Below, one piece after another: positions 43,135 through 51,557 of a stretch of 64,000 nucleotides of DNA. The notes under the pieces are model-generated. The model was not told the origin of the DNA. It saw only the letters and a list, made by a program, of their open reading frames with translations, and did not search any database. Numbering within the stretch: the stretch's first letter is position 1; every line of letters begins with the position of its first letter. Origin of the DNA: Streptomyces alboflavus (lineage in GTDB: Bacteria > Actinomycetota > Actinomycetes > Streptomycetales > Streptomycetaceae); contig NZ_JNXT01000033.1 in the NCBI RefSeq assembly GCF_000716675.1, forward strand, positions 25,404 through 89,403, read 5' to 3'. A program made the position numbers and the translations under genes.

Positions 43135-43641
43135 ATGGTCGACATGAGCGCAGCGGTGGGCTCCGGGGCGGCGCCCGGTGCGCGGGACGATCGCGCAGCC
43201 GCGGTCTGGTTCGCGAAGGCGCACCCGCTGCCACGGCAGGTGGAGTCCGAGTGGGCGCTTCACGGTGTCGCGCTCCTGCCTCTCGGCGTACGTTTCGACG
43301 CCGTACGCGTCCCCGCTCAGCGCATCCACGACGCGGTGGGCAGCTCCGAGCCCAAGACGGTGGCGGAGGTCCTGGCCGCGCGGCTGCGTGGGCCCGTCAT
43401 CCGTGCCACGCGCACCGGCAGCGGCTTCTACTACGCCCTCGTGGCGCCGGACGCCCCCTGGCCGGGAGCGGAGGACCGACTCGGGACCGGCACCTACCTG
43501 GCGGTGCCCCGCATCGGCCCACCGGTGTCCCCCGTCACGTACTGGTCCGTGCCCCCGCCCCGCCGGGGCAGCCTGTGCGCCCCCGCGCCCCTCTCCGCGC
43601 TCCTGGCCGTCGCGCCTGCCCCGGGAACGGAGGGACAGTGA
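43135..43641 (+). CDS. Hypothetical protein, possible prim-pol-related N-domain
   Basis: A 168-aa protein with GAAGGAG 7 bp before ATG 43135. The stretch LHGVALLPLGVRFDAVRVPAQRIHDAVG and the YLAVPRIG-like end resemble short proteins annotated near primase/polymerase-like genes of Streptomyces. That link is weak and no catalytic triad is visible. It is the first gene of an overlapping small-gene string divergent from the XRE cluster. Confidence 0.7.
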   Translation: MVDMSAAVGSGAAPGARDDRAAAVWFAKAHPLPRQVESEWALHGVALLPLGVRFDAVRVPAQRIHDAVGSSEPKTVAEVLAARLRGPVIRATRTGSGFYYALVAPDAPWPGAEDRLGTGTYLAVPRIGPPVSPVTYWSVPPPRRGSLCAPAPLSALLAVAPAPGTEGQ

Positions 43642-43817
43642 CCACCACCGACCACCTCGCGTCGCGCGCGGACGAGCTGTACCGGATCCACCTCCGCCAC
43701 CTCGACGCCTGCCTGGTGTGCTGTGTCAGCGCCGAGTGCGGCGAGAGCGTGCGCCTGCGCCGAGCCGTACGTGCGGCTCGGCTTGCCGCCGACAAGGGGT
43801 GGCCGCGGCCGACGTGA
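43638..43817 (+). CDS. Small Cys-containing hypothetical protein
   Basis: A 59-aa protein, GTG 43638, 4-bp GTGA overlap with the previous gene. HLDACLVCCVSAECGESVRL carries four cysteines that could bind a metal. No known domain. Confidence 0.65.
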   Translation: MTTTDHLASRADELYRIHLRHLDACLVCCVSAECGESVRLRRAVRAARLAADKGWPRPT

Positions 43818-43942
43818 CCGACGTGGCCGTGGCCGCACGAGCCTTCCTCGCACCCGCGACGGACGTCCTACTGACGGGCGCCGATGAGGCAACGTCCGCG
43901 TCGGCCCCCCCCCAGATACGATCTGGCCGGGCCAGGGCGTGA
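43814..43942 (+). CDS. Putative 42-aa protein, translationally coupled
   Basis: GTG 43814 overlaps the previous stop by GTGA, giving VTDVAVAARAFLAPATDVLL... to RSGRARA. Only the coupling supports it. A run of ten C lies inside (near 43906), which could be a phase-variation or error-prone site. Confidence 0.35.
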   Translation: MTDVAVAARAFLAPATDVLLTGADEATSASAPPQIRSGRARA

Positions 43943-44416
43943 GCCTCGACGGCATCTACGGCTCTCTCTCCCCAGACACACACGCACTTGCCCACCGTGC
44001 CACAAGGCCCCAGGCGCGGCTCCGACCGCGGCGGAGTGCGCGCTCTGCCAGACGGGCCCATGCGAGACGACTCCGACGATGAAGCACGAGGCCCTGCAGG
44101 CGCGTTGAGCGAGCGGTTGGCTCGGGACGTCTCGCACAGCACTTCCCTCGTGCAGTACTTGCCTCGCGCACACCGGCCCGGGCGCGCTGCCCCAGGGACC
44201 CGGGCTTGGTGGACGAATGACGACCGGCGGAGCGGCGCGAACGATAGAAATAGGCCTGCCTCAGCTGAAATGCTTACGACAATTCCGGGCGGCTGAGTGG
44301 CGTGTGCCTTATGCGCACAGGGTGTACGGATTTGCGACTTCAGGAGCGAAATACCGGTATCACAAGAAGCGAAGAGAAACGGGCTAGCAGCCACATAAAG
44401 CCGCAGGTCGCGGCCT
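43943..44416. other. Gene-free region including CRISPR leader
   Basis: No convincing gene. GC content drops from about 44220 onward, giving the most AT-rich stretch of the area (ATAGAAATAGG, GAAATACCGG, CACATAAAGCC) up to the first repeat at 44417. That is what a type I-E leader looks like on the correct side of the array. Confidence 0.6.
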
Positions 44417-44685
44417 GTGGTCCCCGCGCGTGCGGGGGTGGTCCCGCGGCGGCCTTCATCGTGATGCAGTCGACCAGGTGGTCCCCGCGCGTGCGGGGTG
44501 GTCCCGTCGTCTTCCCCACCCTGCCCTTCAGCCCACCGTGGTCCCGGGTGCGGGGGTGGCCCAAGCACGATCACCGGGTGGGCGAAATCCGTCATGTGGT
44601 CCCCGCGCGTGCGGGGGTGGTCCCGCCGGGCAGTGGCACGGAGTCTCCTCCGAGTCGTGGTCCCCGCGCATGCGGGGATACCAGC
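44417..44685 (+). CRISPR. Type I-E-like CRISPR array 1, five repeats
   Basis: Repeats start at 44417, 44478, 44538, 44596 and 44657. The about 29-bp unit begins GTGGTCCCCGCGCGTGCGGG and ends GGTGGTCCC, like the E. coli I-E repeat in layout. Four unique spacers of about 32 bp. Repeat 3 is degenerate (GTGGTCCCGGGTGCGGGG). Repeat 5 ends in GGATACCAG, a normal terminal decay. AT-rich leader on the left. No cas genes in the window. Confidence 0.92.
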
Positions 44686-44736
44686 CCCACCCCGCCTCCA
44701 AACGAACCAGCCCCAGCAAGCTGACAAGATGGACGG

Positions 44737-45321
44737 ATGTCAGCGAAACCCGGGGAACCCCCAGCTCCCGGCCCCCACCCGTCCGCCCCCTGGGCCGCCC
44801 TCGGCCCTCTCCACGACGATCTCCTCGCCGCCAGGGCGCTCCTCTACGACCCCCTCGGCTTCACCTGTTCCCAGCCGGTGCCCGAGGCCGAGAGTGCCGA
44901 GTACGGGGCGCACACGTTCACCTTGGACGGGCTGGACGTGCGGTTCCGTGTCGCCAAGACGACGCCCACCAAGGTGGGCCAGTTCGTCACCGTGTGGCAG
45001 CGGTCCGAGGAAGGGCCCATCCGGCCCTTCGACGAGGCGGACCCCGTCGACCTGTTCGTCGTCAGCACCCGCGACGGCGAACAGGTCGACGGGGAGCACT
45101 TCGGGCAGTTCGTGTTCACTCGTGACGTGCTCCGCGCACGCGGCATCGTGTCCAAGGGCGGGGTGGGCGGGAAGCGGGCCTTCCGCGTCTACCCGCCGTG
45201 GGTCGTCACCACCAGCCGTCAGGCTGAGCGCACTCAGGCCTGGCAGCGGGAGTGGTTCCTGGCGGTGCCCGAGGGCGGGGGCCTCGACGCCGGGCGCGCC
45301 CGGAAGCTGTACCACCCCTAG
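44737..45321 (+). CDS. MepB family protein
   Basis: A 194-aa soluble protein matching MepB: YGAHTFTLDGLDVRFRVAKTTPTKVGQFVTVWQR, DPVDLFVVSTRDG and a GKRAFRVYPPWV end. In staphylococci mepB lies in the mepRAB operon but its function is unknown. Monocistronic here, immediately after CRISPR array 1. Confidence 0.88.
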   Translation: MSAKPGEPPAPGPHPSAPWAALGPLHDDLLAARALLYDPLGFTCSQPVPEAESAEYGAHTFTLDGLDVRFRVAKTTPTKVGQFVTVWQRSEEGPIRPFDEADPVDLFVVSTRDGEQVDGEHFGQFVFTRDVLRARGIVSKGGVGGKRAFRVYPPWVVTTSRQAERTQAWQREWFLAVPEGGGLDAGRARKLYHP

Positions 45322-45362
45322 GCGCGGGGCAGTTCCACGTACCGTACCTGCGGGGGTTCCGA

Positions 45363-45379
45363 TCTGACGGGGCGTCAGG
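45363..45379. promoter_or_regulatory. CTGACG/CGTCAG palindromic operator 11
   Basis: TCTGACGGGGCGTCAGG, 12 bp before the flavin reductase ATG. Confidence 0.85.
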
Positions 45380-45391
45380 TTCAATGGTTCC

Positions 45392-46135
45392 ATGATGGGA
45401 CACGCAGGGATGGCCGCCACCGTCGTCCGGTACCTCCGGTCGGTCGGGGCCCCGACCACCGCCGCCCAGCCGGTCGAGGCCCTGCCTCGGCCCCATCTGC
45501 GGGCCGTCCGCGAGGACGAGCGCGCACCGGTCGACGCGGCCGAATTCCGCCGGGTACTCGGGCACTTCGCGACCGGCGTGACGGTGGTGACGGCCCCGGC
45601 GACCCCGTCGGCCCCGTCGACCGCTTCGGCTCCGGCGGGCACCGCAGGGACCACCGCGGCAACCGCAGCCCCCTCGGCCCCGCCGACCCCACCGCTCCCC
45701 GCGCCCCCGGCGGGCCCCGCAGGCTTCGCCTGTCAGTCCTTCGCCTCCCTCTCCCTCAACCCGCCCCTCGTCTCCTTCATGGTCGCCCGCACCTCCACCA
45801 CCTGGCCCCGCATCGCCCGCGCGGGCGTCTTCTGCGTGAACGTCCTGGGGGCCGGGCAGGGCGACCTGTGCCGGGCCTTCGCGGTCAGCGGGGCGGACAA
45901 GTTCGCGGGGGTCGAGTACGACGCCGCCCCGGCCACCGGGTCGCCCCGGCTCGCGGGCGCCCCGGCTTGGATCGACTGCGTGGTGCACGCCGTGCACACC
46001 GGCGGCGACCACCTCATCGTCGTCGGCCGTGTCGAGGCGCTCGGCACGGCCGAGGGAAGCGGCGAGGGCGAGGGCGCACCCCTCCTCTTCCACCGCGGCG
46101 CGTTCGGCGACTTCACGCCCCACGGAGGGAAGTAG
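45392..46135 (+). CDS. Flavin reductase family protein (HsaB-like)
   Basis: A 247-aa short-chain flavin reductase that supplies reduced flavin to a monooxygenase. Core: VDAAEFRRVLGHFATGVTVVTA, then GFACQSFASLSLNPPLVSFMVARTSTTWPRIARAGVFCVNVLG. About 40 residues of Ala/Pro/Thr low complexity are inserted between these two normally adjacent parts (about residues 70-110). ATG 45392 or 45395 could be used. Its operator places it in the catabolic regulon. Confidence 0.9.
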   Translation: MMGHAGMAATVVRYLRSVGAPTTAAQPVEALPRPHLRAVREDERAPVDAAEFRRVLGHFATGVTVVTAPATPSAPSTASAPAGTAGTTAATAAPSAPPTPPLPAPPAGPAGFACQSFASLSLNPPLVSFMVARTSTTWPRIARAGVFCVNVLGAGQGDLCRAFAVSGADKFAGVEYDAAPATGSPRLAGAPAWIDCVVHAVHTGGDHLIVVGRVEALGTAEGSGEGEGAPLLFHRGAFGDFTPHGGK

Positions 46136-46141
46136 GCCGCC

Positions 46142-47596
46142 TCACGCCACCAGCTCCGCCTCCCCCACCCCCCGCCGCCGGATCACCAGCACCATCAGCG
46201 CCGCCGCACACAGCGCCCCGGACGCGTACCAGACCACGTCGTAGCTCCCGAAGACGTCCCGCGCCACCCCGCCCAGGAACGCCACCACCGCCGCGCCGAC
46301 CTGGTGCGACGCCAGGACCCAGCCGAAGACAATCGCGCTGTCCTCGCCGTAGTGCTCGCGGCACAGCGCCAGCGTCGGCGGGACCGTGGCGACCCAGTCG
46401 AGGCCGTAGAAGATGATGAAGAAGACCATCGGCGGGTGCACGGTCGGCGCGAGCAGCATCGGCAGGAAGAGCAGGGAGATGCCGCGCAGGCCGTAGTACA
46501 CCGCGAGGAGGCGGCGGGACTCGAAGCGGTCCGTCAGCCAGCCGGACGCGATCGTGCCGATCACGTCGAAGATCCCGATGACGGCCAGCAGCGAGGCCGC
46601 CGCCGTGATCTGCATGCCGTGGTCGTGCGCCGACGGTACGAAGTGCGTGCGGATCAGGCCGTTCGTCGAGGCGCCGCAGATCGCGAACGAGCCCGCCAGG
46701 AGCCAGAAGGGGCCTGTCCGGGCCGCGTCCGCGAGCACCCGCAGCGTCCGCCGCGCCGCGCCGCGCGTGGGCGGCGGCTTCGGCGTGAACTCCCCTCCGT
46801 ACGGCGCGAGTCCGACGTCCGCCGGATGGTCCCGCAGCAGCAGCCACACGAACGGCACCACGACCAGCGCCGCCAGCGCGACCGTCACCGACGCCGGGCG
46901 CCACCCGTGCTCGTCCACGATCCAAGCGCACAGCGGCAGGAACACCAGTTGGCCGGAGGCGCCCGCCGCCGTCAGGATGCCCGTCACCAGGCCCCGCCGC
47001 GCCACGAACCAGCGGTTGGTGACGGTCGCCGAGAAGGCGAGGGCCATCGATCCGGTGCCGAGGCCCACGAGCAGGCCCCAGTAGAGCATCAGCTGCCAGC
47101 TCGCCGTCATCCATACGCTGAGCAGCGCGCCCGCCGCGACCAGGCTCAGCGCCGTCACCACGACCTTGCGGATGCCGAAGCGGTCCATCAGCGCGGCGGC
47201 GAACGGCGCGGTCAGGCCGTACAGCGCCATGTCGATCGAGACCGCGAAGCCGATCTCGCCGCGCGACCAGGCGAACTCCTCGTGCAGCGGGTCGATGAGC
47301 AGGCCCGGCAGGGAGTTGAAGGCGGCGCCGCCGATGATCGTCACGAAGGCGACGGCGGCGACGAACCAGGCCCGGTGGATCCGGAACATCCGCCTCCGGC
47401 CGCCACCGTCCCGCTCCCGCGGCTCCCGCGGCTCCCCCGGACCCCCCGGGCCCCCTGGCTCCCCCGGCCCCCCGGGCTGCGGCGCGTGCGGCGACCGCGC
47501 CTGCGCCTGCTTCTGCGGCGACTTCGACAGCTCAGGCCGAGCCGCCCCGGCACTCCGCACCCGCGGATCGGTTGTCTCGTTCACGTCACACAGCAT
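46142..47596 (-). CDS. MFS transporter
   Basis: A 484-aa protein starting at ATG 47596 (MLCDVNETTDPRV); GTG 47584 is an alternative. A Gly/Pro/Glu collagen-like N-terminal tail (GGPGEPGGPGGPGEPREPRE) precedes 12 predicted transmembrane helices, from RAWFVAAVAFVTIIGGAAFN to ALCAAALMVLVI. The FGIRKVVVTALSLVAAG loop is typical of the MFS cytoplasmic motif. It resembles oxalate/formate- and monocarboxylate-type carriers. Convergent with the flavin reductase. Confidence 0.9.
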   Translation of the reverse strand: MLCDVNETTDPRVRSAGAARPELSKSPQKQAQARSPHAPQPGGPGEPGGPGGPGEPREPRERDGGGRRRMFRIHRAWFVAAVAFVTIIGGAAFNSLPGLLIDPLHEEFAWSRGEIGFAVSIDMALYGLTAPFAAALMDRFGIRKVVVTALSLVAAGALLSVWMTASWQLMLYWGLLVGLGTGSMALAFSATVTNRWFVARRGLVTGILTAAGASGQLVFLPLCAWIVDEHGWRPASVTVALAALVVVPFVWLLLRDHPADVGLAPYGGEFTPKPPPTRGAARRTLRVLADAARTGPFWLLAGSFAICGASTNGLIRTHFVPSAHDHGMQITAAASLLAVIGIFDVIGTIASGWLTDRFESRRLLAVYYGLRGISLLFLPMLLAPTVHPPMVFFIIFYGLDWVATVPPTLALCREHYGEDSAIVFGWVLASHQVGAAVVAFLGGVARDVFGSYDVVWYASGALCAAALMVLVIRRRGVGEAELVA

Positions 47597-47656
47597 CCGC
47601 AGTCGCGGCCACCGCCATCGAGTGGCCCGAAGGACAGCATTCGCTAGGATCGGGCC

Positions 47657-48688
47657 ATGACCATGGCCAAGGTCCAGGAGCAGGGCGCGCCCGCGCGGCC
47701 CGCACGGGCGCGGCGCCACCGCGTCGTCGTCCTCGCCCTCGACGGCGTCATCCCCTTCGAGCTCGGCATTCCGCAGCGGATCTTCGGGCGGGCGCGGAAC
47801 GCCGCGGGCGAGCAGCTGTACGACGTCGTGACCTGCTCCGTCCGGCCGCCGGGCCCCGTCCGCACGGACGCGGACTACGCGATCCTCGTCCAGCACGGCC
47901 CGGAGGCGCTGGCCGATGCGGACACCCTCGTTGTCTCCGCCTCGTACGAGCTGGGGCCCGTGTACGAGCACGGCCGCCTCACCGACGAGCTGGCCGCCGC
48001 CCTCGCCCGGCTGCGGCCCGGCGCCCGCCTCGTCTCCATCTGCACCGGCGGCTACGTCCTCGCCGCCGCGGGCTGGCTGGACGGGCGGCCCGCGACCACG
48101 CACTGGTCGTCGGCGGACCACTTCCAGCGTCTCTTCCCGCGGATCAAGGTCGACGCGGACGTGCTGTTCATCGACGACGGCGACGTGCTGACCTCGGCGG
48201 GGGTCGCTGCGGGGATCGACCTGTGTCTGCATCTGGTACGCCGTGACCACGGCACCGCCGTCGCCAACGAGGTGGCCCGGCGCACCGTCGTACCGCCGCA
48301 CCGCGACGGCGGACAGGCCCAGTACATCCAACGGCCCATCCCCGAGCCCCAGTTGGCGACGACCAGCCGGGCGCGGGCGTGGGCGCTCGGGCGCCTGGAC
48401 GAGCCGATCCAGCTGCGGGACATGGCCGAGCAGGAGGCGATGTCCGTGCGCACCTTCACGCGGCGCTTCCGCGAGGAGGTCGGGGTCAGCCCCGGGCAGT
48501 GGCTGACCCGGCAGCGGGTGGAGCGGGCGCGGCATCTGCTTGAGGACAGCGACCTGTCGGTCGACCAGGTCGCGCGGGACGCGGGGTTCGGTACGGCGCA
48601 GTCGATGCGGCAGCACTTGCAGGCGGCGCTCGGGGTGACGCCGACGGCGTACCGGCGGACGTTCCGGGCGGAGGACGCGCGCCCCTAG
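47657..48688 (+). CDS. GlxA-type AraC regulator (DJ-1/PfpI plus HTH)
   Basis: A 343-aa protein. N-terminal DJ-1-like domain: HRVVVLALDGVIPFELGIPQRIFG, with the nucleophile-elbow region RLVSICTGGYVLAAAGWLDG. C-terminal AraC HTH: LRDMAEQEAMSVRTFTRRFREEVGVSPGQWLTRQRVERARHLLEDSDLSVDQVARDAGFG. Such GATase1-like regulators respond to metabolites or stress. It is divergent from the MFS gene and may control it. Confidence 0.92.
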   Translation: MTMAKVQEQGAPARPARARRHRVVVLALDGVIPFELGIPQRIFGRARNAAGEQLYDVVTCSVRPPGPVRTDADYAILVQHGPEALADADTLVVSASYELGPVYEHGRLTDELAAALARLRPGARLVSICTGGYVLAAAGWLDGRPATTHWSSADHFQRLFPRIKVDADVLFIDDGDVLTSAGVAAGIDLCLHLVRRDHGTAVANEVARRTVVPPHRDGGQAQYIQRPIPEPQLATTSRARAWALGRLDEPIQLRDMAEQEAMSVRTFTRRFREEVGVSPGQWLTRQRVERARHLLEDSDLSVDQVARDAGFGTAQSMRQHLQAALGVTPTAYRRTFRAEDARP

Positions 48689-48759
48689 CGGAGGACGCGC
48701 GCCGATAATGGGGACACGAGGGAAACAGGGAAGCAAGGATCACGGGGAGGGTACCGAGC

Positions 48760-49332
48760 ATGTTCGCGATATCCCTGGGTGCCGACGGCGCGGAGCTGCG
48801 TCCGTTGGAGCCCTGGCAGGCCGAGGAGTTCCTGGCCCACATCGACCGGGGGCGGGAGTTCATCGGGCGGCACAACGGCCTCCCGGACGTCGTCCACGAC
48901 CTGGCCTCCAGCCGGGCCTACCTCCAGGCGTACGCCGACAAGGCCGCCGCCGACACCGGCCGGATCTGCGGCATCCACCTGGACGGCGAGCTGGTCGGCG
49001 CGGTCATCCTGCGCACCATGGACGTGGCCAACGGCACCGCCGAGGCGGGCTGCTGGCTGGAGCCCGCGGCGGCCGGCAAGGGCCTGGTGACCCGGGCCGC
49101 CCGCACCCTCATCGACTGGGCCGTCGAGCACCGCGGCATCCACCGCGTGGACTGGTGGGTCTCCTCGGCCAACGCCCCCAGCATCGCCGTCGCCCGCCGC
49201 CTCGGCATGACCCGCGACGGCGTCCTCCGGGAGAGCCATCTGTACCGGGGGCAGCGGCACGACGAGGAGATCTGGTCGGTCCTCGCCCCGGAGTGGCGGG
49301 CGGCGAAGTCGGAGGCGGCGTCGGCGGGTTGA
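48760..49332 (+). CDS. GNAT (RimJ/RimL-type) acetyltransferase
   Basis: A 190-aa protein (MFAISLGADGAELRPLEPWQAEEFLAHI). RimL-type acetyl-CoA pocket: AEAGCWLEPAAAGKGLVTRAARTLIDWAVEHRGIHRVDWWVSSANAPSIAVARRLGMTRDGVLRES. Target may be a ribosomal protein or small amine. CRISPR array 2 begins 20 bp after its stop. Confidence 0.9.
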   Translation: MFAISLGADGAELRPLEPWQAEEFLAHIDRGREFIGRHNGLPDVVHDLASSRAYLQAYADKAAADTGRICGIHLDGELVGAVILRTMDVANGTAEAGCWLEPAAAGKGLVTRAARTLIDWAVEHRGIHRVDWWVSSANAPSIAVARRLGMTRDGVLRESHLYRGQRHDEEIWSVLAPEWRAAKSEAASAG

Positions 49333-49351
49333 GCCCCGGGGCTGGGTTCCC

Positions 49352-50052
49352 CTGGTCCCCGCGCGGTGCGGGGGTGATCCCGTCTTGAGCCGCGGCTCGT
49401 CGGCCAGGATGTTGTGGTCCCCGCTGCCTGCGGGGGTGGTCCCGGCCGTATCCAGGTCCGTGCCAACCCGGACGAGTGGTCCCCGCGCGTGCGGGAGTGG
49501 CCCCAGGTGCCACTTCTTGTCCGGCGGGCAGGTGGCGTGGTCCCCGCACGTGCGGGGGTGGTCCCGTTAAGGACTTCGTCAAGGGGCTGATCCCGGGGCG
49601 GTCCCCGCTGCCTGCGGGGGTGGTCCGATGACGCCCTTCGAGATGCTGGGCCGGATCGGGTGGTCCCCGCGTGTGCGGGGGTGGTCCCCCGTTGCCGTAG
49701 TGCCCGACATAACACTCGGCGTGGTCCCCGCACGTGCGGGGGTGTTCCACCCAACAAGCCGAAGGGCACCGCGTGGGAGTAGTGGTCCCTGCGCACGCAG
49801 GCGTGCTCCCCGAGCGGTTCGCCGAGCAGACCTCCGCACGAGGTGGTCCCCGCGCGCGGGGGTGATCCTGCCGGTAAGGGCACCAACCGCACGGCCTGCG
49901 TGTGGCCCCTGCGAACCGCAGGGGTGGCCCCGACCCGTGCAACGCCTGCACGGAGGTCAACATCTAGTCCCCGCACAGCGGGGGTGATCCCCGGCTCTGC
50001 ACCTCCACGCTCAAGCGCGACGAGCGGTCCCCGCACCCGCGGGGCAACGGGC
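49352..50052 (+). CRISPR. Type I-E-like CRISPR array 2, about twelve repeats
   Basis: Repeat starts at about 49352, 49414, 49476, 49537, 49598, 49660, 49721, 49782, 49843, 49902, 49964 and 50024, period about 61. The unit is as in array 1 and on the same strand, but many copies differ (GCTGCCTGCGGG, CACGTGCGGG, TGCGCACGCAGG, GCACAGCGGG, GCACCCGCGGG). Eleven unique spacers. There is no AT-rich leader, only the GNAT gene end, and no cas genes, so it is probably a decaying array. Confidence 0.9.
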
Positions 50053-50141
50053 CGGGCCGGGCCGCACCGCCGACCGAGCACACAGGCGAACTGCCGCCAC
50101 ACACACCGAGCCGAGCCCGGCGACCTCCCCGGGACGGGGCC

Positions 50142-51443
50142 TCAGCACCGCCGCTCCGACCCCGGCCTCTCCGCCTCCACCACGCCGTCCACCTCGCCCT
50201 CGCCCCCGCCCTCGACCGCCACCTTCGCCGCCACCGAACCCACGGCGCCACCCCCCGAAGCCGCCGCGAGCCCCCCACCGCCCACCGGCCCCGGCCGCAC
50301 TTCCGCCAACGTCCCCACCAGCGTCAGGACCACCGTCAACGCGACCCCCGCCAGGATCGCCGTCGACGGAGTCGTGACGCTGAGGAGGGCCCCGGCCATG
50401 GACCCGCTGACGGCGTACCCCGCCCCCACCGCCGCGTACATCAGGGAATAGCCCGCCGCGAGCGCGCTCGGGGGCAGGACCTCGCGCAGGGTCAGGTTGC
50501 GGGTGAGCATCGAGCCCGCCTGGAGAAAACCGGCGCAGGCCAGGCCGACGGCCAGCCAGGCGGCTGTGGGCAGGACGGCGACGGCGGCGAGGCAGCCGCT
50601 GACGCCGAGCATGCACACCAGGCTCTGCGTCCGAAGACGGCCGGGCCACCTCCGCAGCCCGTACACGAACGAACCGGCCGCCGAGCTCACCGCGAGCCCG
50701 GCGAGCAGCGGCCCCGACATGCCGACGGATATCTCGCGCTGCTCCAGGAGCGCGGGCAGCACCAGCTCCGCGAGGGCGAGCAGCGACAGGCCGGCCGCCC
50801 CCGTCACGTACACCGGCCAGGCGCGGGCCAGGATGCGCAGCATCGGCTCACCGTCCCGGTCGGACTCGTCCGCCTTCCAGCCGGCGGGCAGCAGCCAGAG
50901 CCCGGCCACGGAGAGCCCCATCAGGGCGGCGGCCAGGAGCAGCGGCAGGCCGGGCGCCACACCGAGCGCGAGGCCCGTGACGGCCGCGGGCGCGATCGCC
51001 CATATGCCGAAGACCAGGACGGACTCGGCGGACATGGCCTGCGCCACGGCCCGCTCGGGCACCAGGCTGTTGAGGATCGCGCGCAGCCCGCCGGGCGCCG
51101 CACCGGGCGCACCGCCCGCCACGAACGCGCAGGCCGCGAGCACCACGGCGGGCGCGTCCGGCAGCGCGCCCAGCGCCGCGAAGCCCGCCGTGCCCACCCC
51201 GAGGCCGACGGCCAGCTGCGGCCGCGCCCGCTCGGGCCGCATCCGCATCCCCAGGAGCGCCGCCCCCACGATCTCGCCGATCACGTACACCGCGGCCAGG
51301 ATCGCGCCCAGCGCGTACCCGCCCTCTCGCTCGCGCACCAGGAACACCACGGCGAGGGGCGCCATGGCCACGGGCATCCGGGCGCCCACGGCCACGACGG
51401 CCCAGGTGAGGGTCCCCCGTGACGCGATCTCGCGATAGCTCAT
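50142..51443 (-). CDS. MFS transporter
   Basis: A 433-aa protein starting at ATG 51443 (MSYREIASRGTLTWAVVAVG). About 11-12 transmembrane helices, including MAPLAVVFLVREREGGYALGA, VLVFGIWAIAPAAVTGLAL and AGSMLTRNLTLREVLPPSAL. Similar to small drug or sugar exporters of Streptomyces. The C-terminal 45 residues are Gly/Val/Glu-rich and soluble. Not preceded by the palindromic operator. Confidence 0.88.
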   Translation of the reverse strand: MSYREIASRGTLTWAVVAVGARMPVAMAPLAVVFLVREREGGYALGAILAAVYVIGEIVGAALLGMRMRPERARPQLAVGLGVGTAGFAALGALPDAPAVVLAACAFVAGGAPGAAPGGLRAILNSLVPERAVAQAMSAESVLVFGIWAIAPAAVTGLALGVAPGLPLLLAAALMGLSVAGLWLLPAGWKADESDRDGEPMLRILARAWPVYVTGAAGLSLLALAELVLPALLEQREISVGMSGPLLAGLAVSSAAGSFVYGLRRWPGRLRTQSLVCMLGVSGCLAAVAVLPTAAWLAVGLACAGFLQAGSMLTRNLTLREVLPPSALAAGYSLMYAAVGAGYAVSGSMAGALLSVTTPSTAILAGVALTVVLTLVGTLAEVRPGPVGGGGLAAASGGGAVGSVAAKVAVEGGGEGEVDGVVEAERPGSERRC

Positions 51444-51557
51444 GCGTACGAAGGTAGGGCACCCCACTGACATCGCCCCACGGCTTTTCCCGCGAGCGAA
51501 AGAGGGAGCTGATGAGGGAGCTGATGAGGGTCGGAACTCGGTGGCGGGGCCGGTCGT

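Noticed and set aside
44430-45125. Proteins predicted across CRISPR array 1
   Set aside because: Same reason; repeats of VPARAG-type sequence are translated CRISPR repeats.
46142-48736. 864-aa minus-strand frame as one gene
   Set aside because: Only the C-terminal 484 residues are a real MFS protein; the rest is antisense to the GlxA-type regulator.
48918-50102. 394-aa and other frames across CRISPR array 2
   Set aside because: They translate repeats (PARAGTT, VPARAGV); caused by the array's regular period.
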